Assembly (NCBI GenBank): GCA_030835125.1
Contig: JAUQWM010000032.1
Span: 62,001-126,000 of the forward strand
Source: Gemmatimonadaceae bacterium
GTDB taxonomy: Bacteria; Gemmatimonadota; Gemmatimonadetes; Gemmatimonadales; Gemmatimonadaceae
DNA: 64,000 nucleotides
Direction of reading: 5' to 3'
Numbering within the stretch: the first letter of the stretch is position 1; each line of letters begins with the position of its first letter. This document shows, in pieces, positions 20,584 through 29,382 of the stretch. A model generated the notes under the pieces. The model worked only from the letters and a program-made list of their open reading frames with translations. It was not told the DNA's origin and did not search any database. Made by a program: the position numbers and the translations under genes.

Positions 20584-22371
20584 CTACTCGGAATCCTCCA
20601 TCTCCATGTCCACCACGTCGGGCACCGGGACTTCCGCGTCCTCGGTGAAGATCTTCGACGGGGTCTCGGGGCGCGGCGGCTGATCGGCCGGGATGTCCAC
20701 CACCGTGAGCACGATGCGGCGATGGATCGGGTCCACCTCCACGATGCGCAGGTCGAGGATCATCGTTTCGTAGCAGATGTCCGCCGGCGACTCGATCGGC
20801 TTGTCCGACGGGATGTGGCTGAGCGGGACGAAGCCTTCGATGTCGTTTCCGATGTCGACGACGACGCCCTTGTCCATCAGCCGCGCCACGGTGCCGCGCA
20901 GCTCGGTGCCGACCGGGTAGGTCTCACCGATGCGGAGCCACGGGTCCTCGGTCGCCTGCTTGAGGCCGAGGGAGATGCGCTTGTTGTCGCTGTCGATGTT
21001 GAGGATCAGCACGTCGACGGTGTCGCCCTTCTTCACGACTTCCGACGGGTGCTGGACGCGCTTCGTCCAGCTCATGTCGGAGATGTGGATCAGGCCGTCG
21101 ATGCCCGGCTCGATCTCGACGAACGCCCCGAAGCTGGTCAGGTTGCGGACCTTGCCGGACAGGCGCGTGCCGACCGGGTACTTGAGCGGCAGCACCATCC
21201 AGGGATCCTGCTCCGTCTGCTTCATGCCGAGCGAGATCTTCTCCTCGTTCGGGTCGACCTTCAGGACCACGGCCTCGATCGTCTCGCCGATGGACACGAT
21301 CTTCGACGGGTGGCGCACGTTGCGCGTCCACGACATCTCGCTGATGTGGACGAGGCCCTCGATGCCGGGCTCCAGCTCGATGAAGGCGCCGTAGTTGGTG
21401 ATCGAGACGACCTTGCCGGCGACGCGCGTGCCGACCGGGTACTTCTCGATGACATCCTTCCACGGGTACGGCTGCAGCTGCTTGAGGCCTAACGAAATGC
21501 GCTCGCGGTCCCAGTCGATGTCCAGGACCTTGACGTCCATCTCCTGGCCGATCTGGACCATCTCGCTGGGATGCGAGATGCGGCCCCACGACATGTCGGT
21601 GATGTGGAGCAGGCCGTCGACGCCGCCGAGGTCGATGAACGCCCCGAAGTCGGTGATGTTCTTGACCACGCCCTTCCGCACCTGGTCCTTCTGCAGCTCC
21701 TTCATGAGCTTCTCGCGCTTGCCGGCGCGCTCGGCCTCGAGGATCACGCGGCGCGAGACGACGATGTTGCGGCGGCGCTTGTTGAGCTTGATGATCTTGA
21801 ACTCGAACTTCTGGCCGAGCAGGTCGTCGATGTTCGGGACCCGGCGGAGCGCGATCTGCGACCCGGGAAGGAAGGCGTCGACGCCCATGAGGTCGACCAC
21901 CACGCCACCCTTGATCTTCTTGACGAGCGTCCCGCTGACCGGCTGGTCCGTCTCGTACGACACGCGGATCTTCTCCCAGACCCGCATGAAGTCGGCCTTC
22001 TTCTTGGAGAGGACGACCGAGCCTTCCTGGTCCTCGAGGTGCTCCAGCAGGACCTCGACCTCATCGCCCGGCTTGAGGTCGGGCATGTCCTTGAACTCCT
22101 CGAGCGGGATCGAGCCTTCCGACTTGAAGCCGATGTCCAGGACGACCATGTTGTCGCGGATCTCCAGGACCTTCGACTTCACGATCTCGCCCTCGTCGAT
22201 CGACGCGAGCGTGCCCTGGTAGAGTTCCATCATCCGCTCGTACTCGGCGGAGGTGTATTCGTCCTCGTCGTAGAGTTCGGGGCGCCGGTTCGCGAGCGGG
22301 CGCAACTGCGCCTTCTGCTCCTTGCGGCGGGCCACGACGTCTACGGTCGTGGTGGTGGTCTCGTCAGCCAT
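20584..22371 (-). CDS. rpsA: 30S ribosomal protein S1
   Basis: A 595-residue protein that recruits mRNA to the 30S subunit. Six S1 repeats are visible. Four close copies occur in the C-terminal part with the pattern ITNYGAFIELEPGIEGLVHISEMSW. Two diverged N-terminal copies (about residues 58-125 and 140-210) bind the ribosome in known S1 proteins. The acidic tail (DVVDMEMEDSE) is typical. It follows cmk after a 184-base spacer with its own predicted promoter, the common cmk-rpsA order. Confidence 0.97.
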   Translation of the reverse strand: MADETTTTTVDVVARRKEQKAQLRPLANRRPELYDEDEYTSAEYERMMELYQGTLASIDEGEIVKSKVLEIRDNMVVLDIGFKSEGSIPLEEFKDMPDLKPGDEVEVLLEHLEDQEGSVVLSKKKADFMRVWEKIRVSYETDQPVSGTLVKKIKGGVVVDLMGVDAFLPGSQIALRRVPNIDDLLGQKFEFKIIKLNKRRRNIVVSRRVILEAERAGKREKLMKELQKDQVRKGVVKNITDFGAFIDLGGVDGLLHITDMSWGRISHPSEMVQIGQEMDVKVLDIDWDRERISLGLKQLQPYPWKDVIEKYPVGTRVAGKVVSITNYGAFIELEPGIEGLVHISEMSWTRNVRHPSKIVSIGETIEAVVLKVDPNEEKISLGMKQTEQDPWMVLPLKYPVGTRLSGKVRNLTSFGAFVEIEPGIDGLIHISDMSWTKRVQHPSEVVKKGDTVDVLILNIDSDNKRISLGLKQATEDPWLRIGETYPVGTELRGTVARLMDKGVVVDIGNDIEGFVPLSHIPSDKPIESPADICYETMILDLRIVEVDPIHRRIVLTVVDIPADQPPRPETPSKIFTEDAEVPVPDVVDMEMEDSE

Positions 22372-22460
22372 GGTGGGTGGGATCGCGGGTTTATCCTCGC
22401 CGCGATTCGAGGAATGGGGTGGAGGGATACCGGCGGCAGCGCCGTCGGAGCGAGCCGGTA

Positions 22461-22489
22461 ACGATAAGGGGATCGGCCGGTGAACTCAA
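22461..22489 (-). promoter_or_regulatory. Predicted promoter of rpsA
   Basis: On the minus strand it reads TTGAGT, 17 bases, TATCGT, about 90 bases before the rpsA ATG in the only sizeable gap of this operon. Confidence 0.45.
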
Positions 22490-22555
22490 CCGGTCCCGGC
22501 GCTTCTCCGAGCCGTCCCCGCACCGGCCGGGAGGCTCATGCCACGCCCTGCAGCG

Positions 22556-23239
22556 TCACGCCGGACCGAGCGCCGCTCTCGCCAGTGCCACGATGCGCGC
22601 CACCTGCTCTTCCTGCATCAGGTGCGTCGTGTCGATCAGGACCGCGTCCCGCGCGGCGACGGACTGCGTGGCGTCCGCGGCGTCGCGATGCACCAACCGG
22701 TCGGTCTCGGCGGCGATTTCCGCGTCGGTGGGCAGCCGCCGCAGGTGCTGCATCAGGCGGCGCTTGGCGCGCTCCCAGGGGTCCGCGACGAGATAGACCT
22801 TCACGTCCGCCTCGGGAAAGACGGCGGTCCCCATGTCCCTGCCGTCGACCACGATGGGACGTTCGGTGGCCACCTGCCGAACCTGAGCATTCACCCACGC
22901 CCGGACCGCCGGCATCCGCGCCACCCGCGGGACGTTGGCGGTCACCTGCGGATTCCGGATCTCGGCGTCGGCAGGATCCCCCACGAGGTGGGGCACCATG
23001 GATGCGCCCGCCAGGGCCGCGCTCACGATCCGGGCCGCTTCGAGCACCAGTTGAGGCGTCCATTCCCCGGGCGGCATCCCCGTTCGCAGGACCGCCGCCG
23101 TCACCGCCCGATAGAACGCGCCCGAGTCGACGTGCGTGAAGCCGAGTTCCCGCGCCACCCACTCCGCCGTGGATGACTTGCCCGAGGCGGCGGGGCCATC
23201 GATGGTGACGACGCCGCGACGCAGCTCAGGAGGCGACAT
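22556..23239 (-). CDS. cmk: Cytidylate kinase
   Basis: Phosphorylates CMP and dCMP. The start ATG 23239 (MSPPELRRGVVTIDGPAASG) gives 227 residues with the P-loop GPAASGKSS, followed by HVDSGAFYRAVT and IVVDGRDMGTAVFPEADVKV. The longer upstream frame is a shadow of aroA. It overlaps the aroA 3' end by 14 bases, so translation is probably coupled. Confidence 0.95.
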   Translation of the reverse strand: MSPPELRRGVVTIDGPAASGKSSTAEWVARELGFTHVDSGAFYRAVTAAVLRTGMPPGEWTPQLVLEAARIVSAALAGASMVPHLVGDPADAEIRNPQVTANVPRVARMPAVRAWVNAQVRQVATERPIVVDGRDMGTAVFPEADVKVYLVADPWERAKRRLMQHLRRLPTDAEIAAETDRLVHRDAADATQSVAARDAVLIDTTHLMQEEQVARIVALARAALGPA

Positions 23240-24506
23240 GCGCCAGGTCGCGCCAGAAGTCCGGGTACGACACGGCAACGCACTCGGGCCGATCCACCTG
23301 CAGGTCGGCCTGCGCGGTGGCGCCGAGCACGCCGAACGCCATGGCGAGGCGATGGTCGCCGTGCGTGTCGATGCGTCCCGACAGCGGGGCGCGGGTCCCG
23401 CGGATCCGCATCCCGTCGGGCGTCTCATCCACATCGACGCCAATGGCGCGAAGGTTGGCGACGACCGCGCCGATGCGGTCACTTTCCTTGACGCGCAATT
23501 CCGCCGCGCCCGCGATGATCGTCTCCCCGGACGCGCGGGCGGCCACGCAGGCCAGCACCGGCAGTTCGTCGATCAGCGACGGCACCTCGTCGCCGTCGAT
23601 GACGGTGCCGGAGAGGTGGACCGGCCGCACCACCAGGTCGCCGAGCGGCTCGGGACCCGCGTCGTTGCGATCGACGATGTCGACCCGCGCCCCCATGCGG
23701 CGAAGGACGGCGATGAAGCCGCAGCGCCCCGGATTGAGGCCCACGTCGCGGATGGTCACCGAACCCACGTCGGCCATCGCCGCCAGCGCCGCAAAGAAGG
23801 CGGCCGACGACGGATCGCCCGGGACGGTGATGTTGAGCGGATCGAGTCGCGTGGGCGGGTCAAGGACGATCATCCCGCTGCCGACGTCGATGGCGGCGCC
23901 CTGCGAACGCAGCATGCGCTCGGTGTGGTCGCGCGTGGGCGCCGGCTCGCGGATGACGACCGCCACGCCACCGGTCACGCCCGCGATGAGCAGCGCACTC
24001 TTCACCTGGGCGGATGGCGTCTCGAGGGTCCAGTCGAGCGCGCGAAGGCCTCCCCCCTCGACCGTCAACGGGAGGCCGTCGCGGTCCCCGTGGATCGTGA
24101 TCCGGGCGCCCATGTCGACGAGCGGCTTCGCCACGCGGCGCATGGGACGGCGGCTCAGGCTCTCATCGCCCGTGAAGGTGGCCTTCACCGGATAGCCCGC
24201 GACCAGGCCCATGAGGAGGCGGGTGCTCGTGCCGGAGTTGCCGCAATCGAGCTGGGAGATGGGGGACGGGAGGTGGGAGAGCCCGCTCCCCGGCACCATC
24301 AGCTCCGGGGCCAGCGCCGGCACGGGCCAGCCTAACGCGCGGAGCGCGCCGGCGGTCGACTCGATGTCGGCCGAGCGCAGGATCCCCCGGACGGTGGTGG
24401 TGCCGTCGGCCAGGCACCCGAACATGAGCGCCCGGTGCGAGACCGACTTGTCGCCGGGGACGCGCAGTTCGCCGCGCACGGCGAGGCGCGAGCGGCCACG
24501 CGTCAC
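23226..24506 (-). CDS. aroA: 3-phosphoshikimate 1-carboxyvinyltransferase (EPSP synthase) with repeat-derived insert
   Basis: Joins shikimate 3-phosphate and PEP in the chorismate pathway. GTG 24506 overlaps the dapD stop as GTGA and gives 426 residues. Active-site blocks are GELRVPGDKSVSHRAL, DCGNSGTSTRLLMG, DESLSRRPMRRVAKPL, VKESDRIGAV and THGDHRLAMAFGVLG. Just before DCGNSG, at about residues 76-86, the peptide LSHLPSPISQL is encoded by a GGGAGATGGGGGA-type word repeat otherwise confined to spacers. The reading frame stays open and all active-site motifs remain, so function is probably kept. Confidence 0.93.
   Translation of the reverse strand: MTRGRSRLAVRGELRVPGDKSVSHRALMFGCLADGTTTVRGILRSADIESTAGALRALGWPVPALAPELMVPGSGLSHLPSPISQLDCGNSGTSTRLLMGLVAGYPVKATFTGDESLSRRPMRRVAKPLVDMGARITIHGDRDGLPLTVEGGGLRALDWTLETPSAQVKSALLIAGVTGGVAVVIREPAPTRDHTERMLRSQGAAIDVGSGMIVLDPPTRLDPLNITVPGDPSSAAFFAALAAMADVGSVTIRDVGLNPGRCGFIAVLRRMGARVDIVDRNDAGPEPLGDLVVRPVHLSGTVIDGDEVPSLIDELPVLACVAARASGETIIAGAAELRVKESDRIGAVVANLRAIGVDVDETPDGMRIRGTRAPLSGRIDTHGDHRLAMAFGVLGATAQADLQVDRPECVAVSYPDFWRDLAHVAS
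24251..24281. repeat. Spacer-type GGGAGATGGG word repeat embedded in aroA
   Basis: About 31 bases made of GGGAGATGG-, GGGACGG- and GAGGTGGGAGAG-like words. It matches the style of the spacer elements at 17700 and 34126 but lies inside a reading frame. Confidence 0.7.
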
Positions 24507-25375
24507 CGGAGCCACGATTCGAGCGCCGTGGACAGGTCGGTGCGCGCGTCGCGGTACTTCACGATCACCGGCGTCTGCAGGGACAGCCCCTGCTCCCTCC
24601 CCCACGGACTCGTGACGGCACGGGCACCGGGAACCACCACCGCGCCTTCGGGGATCTCCAGCGGCGCCTCGGCGGAACCGCGGATGACCTGCTGCCTGAC
24701 GAGGTCGAAGACCGGCGTGCCGCGCGTGAGCACGGTGCCGGCCGCGAGGACCGCGCGCGCGCGGACGACGGTCCCCTCGTAAATGCCGCAATTTCCCCCG
24801 ACCACCACGTCGTCCTCGATGACGACCGGCGCCGCGTTCACGGGCTCCAGGACGCCGCCGACCTGCGCCGCCGCGCTGAGGTGTACGCGTTCCCCGATCT
24901 GTGCGCAGGAGCCGACGAGCGCGTGGGAATCGATCATGGTTCCCGATCCGACCCAGGCGCCCGCGTTGACGAACATGGGCGGCATGCAGACCACGCCCGC
25001 TGCCACGTAGGTGCCGCGGCGGATCGAGGAACCGCCGGGCACGATGCGGACGCCGTCGCCCACCGAGAACGCCCGCGGGGGAATCGTGTGCTTGTCGATG
25101 AAACGCAACGTGTCGGTGTCGGTCGACATCTCCACGACCTTCCCGGCACGGAATGCCAGGAGGATGCCACGCTTCACCCAGGGGTGGGCCTTCCAGGTGC
25201 CGTCGGCGCCTCGCTCGGCGGCACGGATCGTTCCCGCCTCGAGCAGCGAAAGCAGCGCGGAGACCCGGTCGGCTGCCTCGGGCGGCAGCGGCTCCCCCGG
25301 CGGCGTCGCCGCCAGTTCGTCGATGCGCGCCGCCAGCGCAGCCAGATCCGCGGGCGACGCACTGGAACCCGGCAT
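24503..25375 (-). CDS. dapD: 2,3,4,5-tetrahydropyridine-2,6-dicarboxylate N-succinyltransferase
   Basis: Succinylates tetrahydrodipicolinate with succinyl-CoA in the succinylase branch of lysine/diaminopimelate synthesis. The start ATG 25375 (MPGSSASPADLAALAARIDE) overlaps the dapA stop and gives 290 residues. The centre is a left-handed parallel beta-helix of hexapeptides (FVNAGAWVGSGTMIDSHALVGSCAQIG). The family segments KRGILLAFR, VPGGSSIRRG and GGNCGIYEGTVV are present. Its presence with dapE points to the succinyl route. Confidence 0.95.
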   Translation of the reverse strand: MPGSSASPADLAALAARIDELAATPPGEPLPPEAADRVSALLSLLEAGTIRAAERGADGTWKAHPWVKRGILLAFRAGKVVEMSTDTDTLRFIDKHTIPPRAFSVGDGVRIVPGGSSIRRGTYVAAGVVCMPPMFVNAGAWVGSGTMIDSHALVGSCAQIGERVHLSAAAQVGGVLEPVNAAPVVIEDDVVVGGNCGIYEGTVVRARAVLAAGTVLTRGTPVFDLVRQQVIRGSAEAPLEIPEGAVVVPGARAVTSPWGREQGLSLQTPVIVKYRDARTDLSTALESWLR

Positions 25376-26268
25376 CAGAAGCCCTCGACCCCCGCCGCGG
25401 CCAGCGACGCGCGAACCGCCGACACACTGGCGTCCCCGAGCGTGACCAGCGGCAGTCGGAGGACGTTTTCGATCTTCCCCATCATCGCCAGCGCCGCCTT
25501 GGCCGGGATCGGATTCGGCTCCACGAACGCCGCGGACATCCAGGGCTGGAGCTTTCGATGCAGCGTGCGCGCCGTCGCGAGGTCCTGTGCCGAGCACGCG
25601 TCCGCGAGTTGCGACATCAGCCGGGGCGTTACGTTGCTCGTCACCGAGATCACGCCGTCGCCCCCGAGGGCCATCACCGGCAGCGTGATCGAGTCGTCTC
25701 CCGACAGCACCGAGAAGCCCGGCGGCCGGTCGCGGATGATGTCGGCGATCTGGTTGATGTTTCCCGACGCCTCCTTGACCGCGACGATGCGCGGGTGCCT
25801 GGCCAGCTCGAGCGTGGTGCGCGCCTCGATGTTGCTTCCCGTCCGCCCGGGGACGTTGTAGACGACGATCGGGAGGTCCACCGCATCGGCGATGGCCCGG
25901 AAATGCGCGAGGATCCCGCGTTGCGGGGGCTTGTTGTACATCGGCGAGACGTGCAGCAGGTGTGTCGCCCCGGCGGCCTTCACCTCCTTCGACATCGCGA
26001 TGGCGCGCGCGGTGTCGTTCGAGCCGGCGCCGGCGACGACCGGCACACGGCCCGCGACAACCTCGACGGTCAACTCCACGACCCGGCGGTGCTCGGCGGG
26101 AGTCATCGTGGCCGCCTCACCCGTCGACCCGCAGGGCACCACGAAGTGCACGCCTTCGGCGACCTGCCACTCGACGAAAGCGCGCAGCGCCGCCTCGTCG
26201 ACCTGCCCGTCGCGCTGGAACGGCGTGACGAGCGCCGTCCCGCATCCGGTGAGCGTGCGGCCGTTCAT
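25375..26268 (-). CDS. dapA: 4-hydroxy-tetrahydrodipicolinate synthase
   Basis: Condenses pyruvate with aspartate semialdehyde, the first committed step toward lysine and DAP. ATG 26268 overlaps the dapB stop (ATGA) and gives 297 residues. Key motifs are CGTALVTPF, VPCGSTGEAATMT, HVSPMYNKP, the catalytic Tyr in VYNVPGRTG and the Schiff-base Lys in VAVKEASGN. Confidence 0.96.
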   Translation of the reverse strand: MNGRTLTGCGTALVTPFQRDGQVDEAALRAFVEWQVAEGVHFVVPCGSTGEAATMTPAEHRRVVELTVEVVAGRVPVVAGAGSNDTARAIAMSKEVKAAGATHLLHVSPMYNKPPQRGILAHFRAIADAVDLPIVVYNVPGRTGSNIEARTTLELARHPRIVAVKEASGNINQIADIIRDRPPGFSVLSGDDSITLPVMALGGDGVISVTSNVTPRLMSQLADACSAQDLATARTLHRKLQPWMSAAFVEPNPIPAKAALAMMGKIENVLRLPLVTLGDASVSAVRASLAAAGVEGF

Positions 26269-26966
26269 CTCTCCCCCCGATGGTCCAGGATGTCCTTCAT
26301 GGTGAACACGCCGCTCCCCCGCGCCTGGAGCCATTCCGCCGCCGAGATGGCTCCATCGGCAAACACGCGACGGTCCCGCGCCTCGTGCACCAGGCGAAGC
26401 TGCTCGAACGGCGCGTCCACCACCAGTTCATGCGTGCCGGGCACGTGGCCGGTGCGAATGCTCGTGATCGGCACCTCGCGGCCCATGGCGTGTCCGGCCC
26501 GCTCGGCGAGCATGGCGGCGGTCCCCGACGGCTTGTCCTTCTTGGCCGCGTGGTGCGTCTCGACCAGGTGCACGTCGAAGCCCGGCAGGCCCCGGAGAGC
26601 CGCTCCGGCCGCCGCGATTGCGGCCGCGATCACGGCCACGCCCACGGAGAAGTTCGGGGCCCAGAACAGCGAGCCGTTCACGCGCTGGGCCTCGGCGACC
26701 ACTTCGTCGAGGCGCTCATACCATCCCGTCGTTCCGACGACGACGGGGATACCGGCGCGAAGGCAGGCCATCACGTTGGCGAACGCCGCTGACGGCTCGG
26801 TGAACTCGATGGCCACGTCGGGTCGGCCGAGCCGGTCGCGATTGATGCCCGACCCGCCGGCGTTGTCGCCCATCCCGAGCATGGCCGAGATCGTGTGGCC
26901 GCGCTCGACGGCACGCTCCGCGATCGCCCGTCCCATCCTGCCGTCGCCGATGAGCGCGATCCTCAC
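26265..26966 (-). CDS. dapB: 4-hydroxy-tetrahydrodipicolinate reductase
   Basis: Reduces the DapA product with NAD(P)H. At 233 residues it is slightly short for the family. The dinucleotide loop is IGDGRMGR at residues 6-13. Catalytic and substrate-binding residues lie in ETHHAAKKDKPSGTA, and VGTTGWYERLDEV and APNFSVGVAV are conserved. GTG 26966 overlaps the lysC stop as GTGA, and the stop overlaps the dapA start as ATGA. Confidence 0.95.
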   Translation of the reverse strand: MRIALIGDGRMGRAIAERAVERGHTISAMLGMGDNAGGSGINRDRLGRPDVAIEFTEPSAAFANVMACLRAGIPVVVGTTGWYERLDEVVAEAQRVNGSLFWAPNFSVGVAVIAAAIAAAGAALRGLPGFDVHLVETHHAAKKDKPSGTAAMLAERAGHAMGREVPITSIRTGHVPGTHELVVDAPFEQLRLVHEARDRRVFADGAISAAEWLQARGSGVFTMKDILDHRGER

Positions 26967-28324
26967 GAGTCGCCTCCCGGCGGGAAGAAGGCCGCGTGGA
27001 GTTGCCGCATCGCCGGTGCCACCTGGTCGGCGTCGACGAGCATTGTGAGGTTGATGCCGCTGGCGCTGAGGGACAGCATGTGGATCCTCATCCCGTGCAT
27101 CGCGGCCAGCGCGCGCGCCATGGCATCGCTGTCGGCGCCCAGCCCGGCACCCACCAGCGCGACGATGCCGCGATTCCGCTCCACGGAGACGTCGCCGAGC
27201 TGCAGCAGGTCGACCATGAGCGTGTCGAGGTGCCGCGCGTCATCGATGGTGAGGCTCACGCTGATCTCCGACGTGGCGACGACGTCCACCGAGGTCCGGT
27301 GGCGGTCGAAGATCTCGAAGATGCGCGCCAGGAAGCCGTGCGCCAGCAGCATCCGCAGCGAGCGCACCTTCACCACGGTGACGCCCTCCTTGCCGGCGAT
27401 CGCCGTCACCGGGCGCCGCGGGGCATCGAAGGCGATCAGCGTCCCGTGCCCCGCCGGGTCCTTCGCGTTCAGGATCGACACCGGGATCCCGAGCCGGACC
27501 GCCGGGGCGATGGTGCTCGGGTGGAGCACCTTGGCACCGAACGACGCCAGCTCGGACGCCTCGTCGAACCGGATCCGCTCGATGAGCCGGGCGTCGGGCA
27601 CGATCCGCGGGTCCGCGGTGAGCATGCCATCCACGTCGGTCCAGATCTCGATCGACTCGGCGCCTAACGCGGCGCCGAGGAGGGAGGCGCTGAAGTCGCT
27701 GCCGCCGCGACCCAGCGTGGTGATGATGCCCTGCTCGGTCGCCCCCACGAAGCCGCCCACCACCGGGACCGAGCCCTGCGCGAGCAACGGCCGGATCACC
27801 GCGCTGGCCCGCTCGGCGATGCGGTCGGTCCTGGGTTCCGCCTTCCCGAACTGGTCGCCGGTGATCATGACGTCCATCGGTGAGACGTACACCGCCGGGA
27901 CCCCGCGCTTCCGGAAGGCGGCCACGACCAGCGCGGAGGAGACCAGCTCGCCCTTGGCCGCGATCGCATCCACGCTGCGCGGCGTGGCGTGGCCGAGCAC
28001 GAACAGCGCCTCGGCGAGCGCGGCCAGTTCGTCGAACGTCGCCGCGACCTCGGCGGCCACGTCCGTGGCGTCCTGGTCATCGCCCAGGAGGTCGCTCGCC
28101 ACCTGGAGGTGGCGCTCCCGCAACGCCTCCACGCCGCGCATCGCCAGGATCACCTGGCCCGACGCCGCCTGCTCGGCGATGGCGATGAGCGCATTGGTGG
28201 CGCCGCCGAGGGCGGAGACCACGACCAGCGGCTGTCGCGGCACCCGCTCGGAGACGATCCGGGCGGCACGATCGATCGCCGCGGCGTCACCGACGGACGT
28301 CCCGCCGAACTTGGCGACGATCAT
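26963..28324 (-). CDS. lysC: Aspartate kinase with C-terminal ACT domains
   Basis: Phosphorylates aspartate, the entry step to lysine, threonine and methionine. The 453-residue enzyme starts MIVAKFGGTSVGDAAAIDR. The catalytic region carries GRGGSDFSASLLGAALGAESIEIWTDVDGM, and ACT-type regulatory repeats occupy roughly residues 310-453. The position in a DAP operon suggests feedback by lysine, but this is inference. ATG 28324 overlaps the asd stop. Confidence 0.95.
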   Translation of the reverse strand: MIVAKFGGTSVGDAAAIDRAARIVSERVPRQPLVVVSALGGATNALIAIAEQAASGQVILAMRGVEALRERHLQVASDLLGDDQDATDVAAEVAATFDELAALAEALFVLGHATPRSVDAIAAKGELVSSALVVAAFRKRGVPAVYVSPMDVMITGDQFGKAEPRTDRIAERASAVIRPLLAQGSVPVVGGFVGATEQGIITTLGRGGSDFSASLLGAALGAESIEIWTDVDGMLTADPRIVPDARLIERIRFDEASELASFGAKVLHPSTIAPAVRLGIPVSILNAKDPAGHGTLIAFDAPRRPVTAIAGKEGVTVVKVRSLRMLLAHGFLARIFEIFDRHRTSVDVVATSEISVSLTIDDARHLDTLMVDLLQLGDVSVERNRGIVALVGAGLGADSDAMARALAAMHGMRIHMLSLSASGINLTMLVDADQVAPAMRQLHAAFFPPGGDS

Positions 28325-29382
28325 GCCGGTTCGAGCAACCCCCGTGAGGCGAGCAGCTCCGCGTTGAGGACGGATCCTCCCGCGGCACCCCGGATGGTAT
28401 TGTGACCGAGGGCGACGAGCTTGACGTCGAACAGCGGGTCGGGGCGGATGCGCCCGACGGTGACCGTCATCCCGCGCCCGGCCCACACGTCGCGGCGCGT
28501 CTGCGGCCGGTCGGGCTCGCTCGTCACGACGATCGGCAGGTCCGGCGCCGACGGCAGTCCCTTCACGTCAGGGTGACCGCGCCAGGCGCCAAGGACGCCG
28601 ACCACCTCATCGACGCTTGCCGCTCTCCCGAGGGCCAGCGACAGGCACACGAGGTGCCCGTGCTCGGTCGGCACGCGATTGGTGTGCGCGCTCACCGTGA
28701 ACGGGGCGTGGCGCACAGTACCCGCGTCCAACGTGCCGAGCATCTTGGCCAGTTCCCGCTCGACCTTGGGCTCCTCTTCCCCGATGTACGGAATGACGTT
28801 GCCGAGGATGTCGAGCGACGGCACACCCGGATACCCGGCCCCGGACACGGCCTGCATCGTGAAGACCATCGCCTTCGAGATCCCGAACGCCTCGTGCAGG
28901 GGGGCCATCGCCATCGCCGCCACGGTGGCGGCGCAATTGGCATTGGTCACGATGCCGCCCGTCCACCCGCGATTCCGCTGCTGCACCGCCAGGAGGCCGA
29001 GGTGCGCGGCGTTGACCTCCGGGATGACGAGGGGGACGTCCACATCCATGCGGTGGTTCTTCGCGTTGCTCAGGACGAACCGTCCGGCGCGCGCGAACGC
29101 CTGCTCCACCTCGCCGGCCACGCCACTGTCGAGCGCGGAGAAGACGAGCGGGGCCTTCACCTCGGAGGGATCGCAGCGGACGACCGTTCGCGATGCGAGC
29201 TCGGGCGGGAGGGTTCCCTCCAGCCACCGGCAGGCCTCGGCGTACGGACGGCCCGCTGATCGGTCCGAGGCGGCGAGTTCCGCGATCTCGAACCAGGGGT
29301 GACCGGCGAGTTGACGGATGAACGTCTGCCCGACGGCACCGGTGGCGCCGAGGATGGCGACGGCCCAGCGGCGCTGGCTCAT
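28321..29382 (-). CDS. asd: Aspartate-semialdehyde dehydrogenase, archaeal/fungal-like type
   Basis: Reduces aspartyl phosphate to the semialdehyde with NADPH. The 353-residue sequence has ILGATGAVGQTFIRQL for NADPH binding. The catalytic Cys lies in VTNANCAATVAAMA. The ending GHNTIRGAAGGSVLNAE belongs to the archaeal/yeast branch rather than the E. coli branch. ATG 29382 overlaps the dapE stop as ATGA. Confidence 0.93.
   Translation of the reverse strand: MSQRRWAVAILGATGAVGQTFIRQLAGHPWFEIAELAASDRSAGRPYAEACRWLEGTLPPELASRTVVRCDPSEVKAPLVFSALDSGVAGEVEQAFARAGRFVLSNAKNHRMDVDVPLVIPEVNAAHLGLLAVQQRNRGWTGGIVTNANCAATVAAMAMAPLHEAFGISKAMVFTMQAVSGAGYPGVPSLDILGNVIPYIGEEEPKVERELAKMLGTLDAGTVRHAPFTVSAHTNRVPTEHGHLVCLSLALGRAASVDEVVGVLGAWRGHPDVKGLPSAPDLPIVVTSEPDRPQTRRDVWAGRGMTVTVGRIRPDPLFDVKLVALGHNTIRGAAGGSVLNAELLASRGLLEPA

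Noticed and set aside
24507-25427. A 733-residue fused protein extending aroA upstream
   Set aside because: The extra part is out-of-frame dapD. A GTG overlapping the dapD stop gives a normal aroA.
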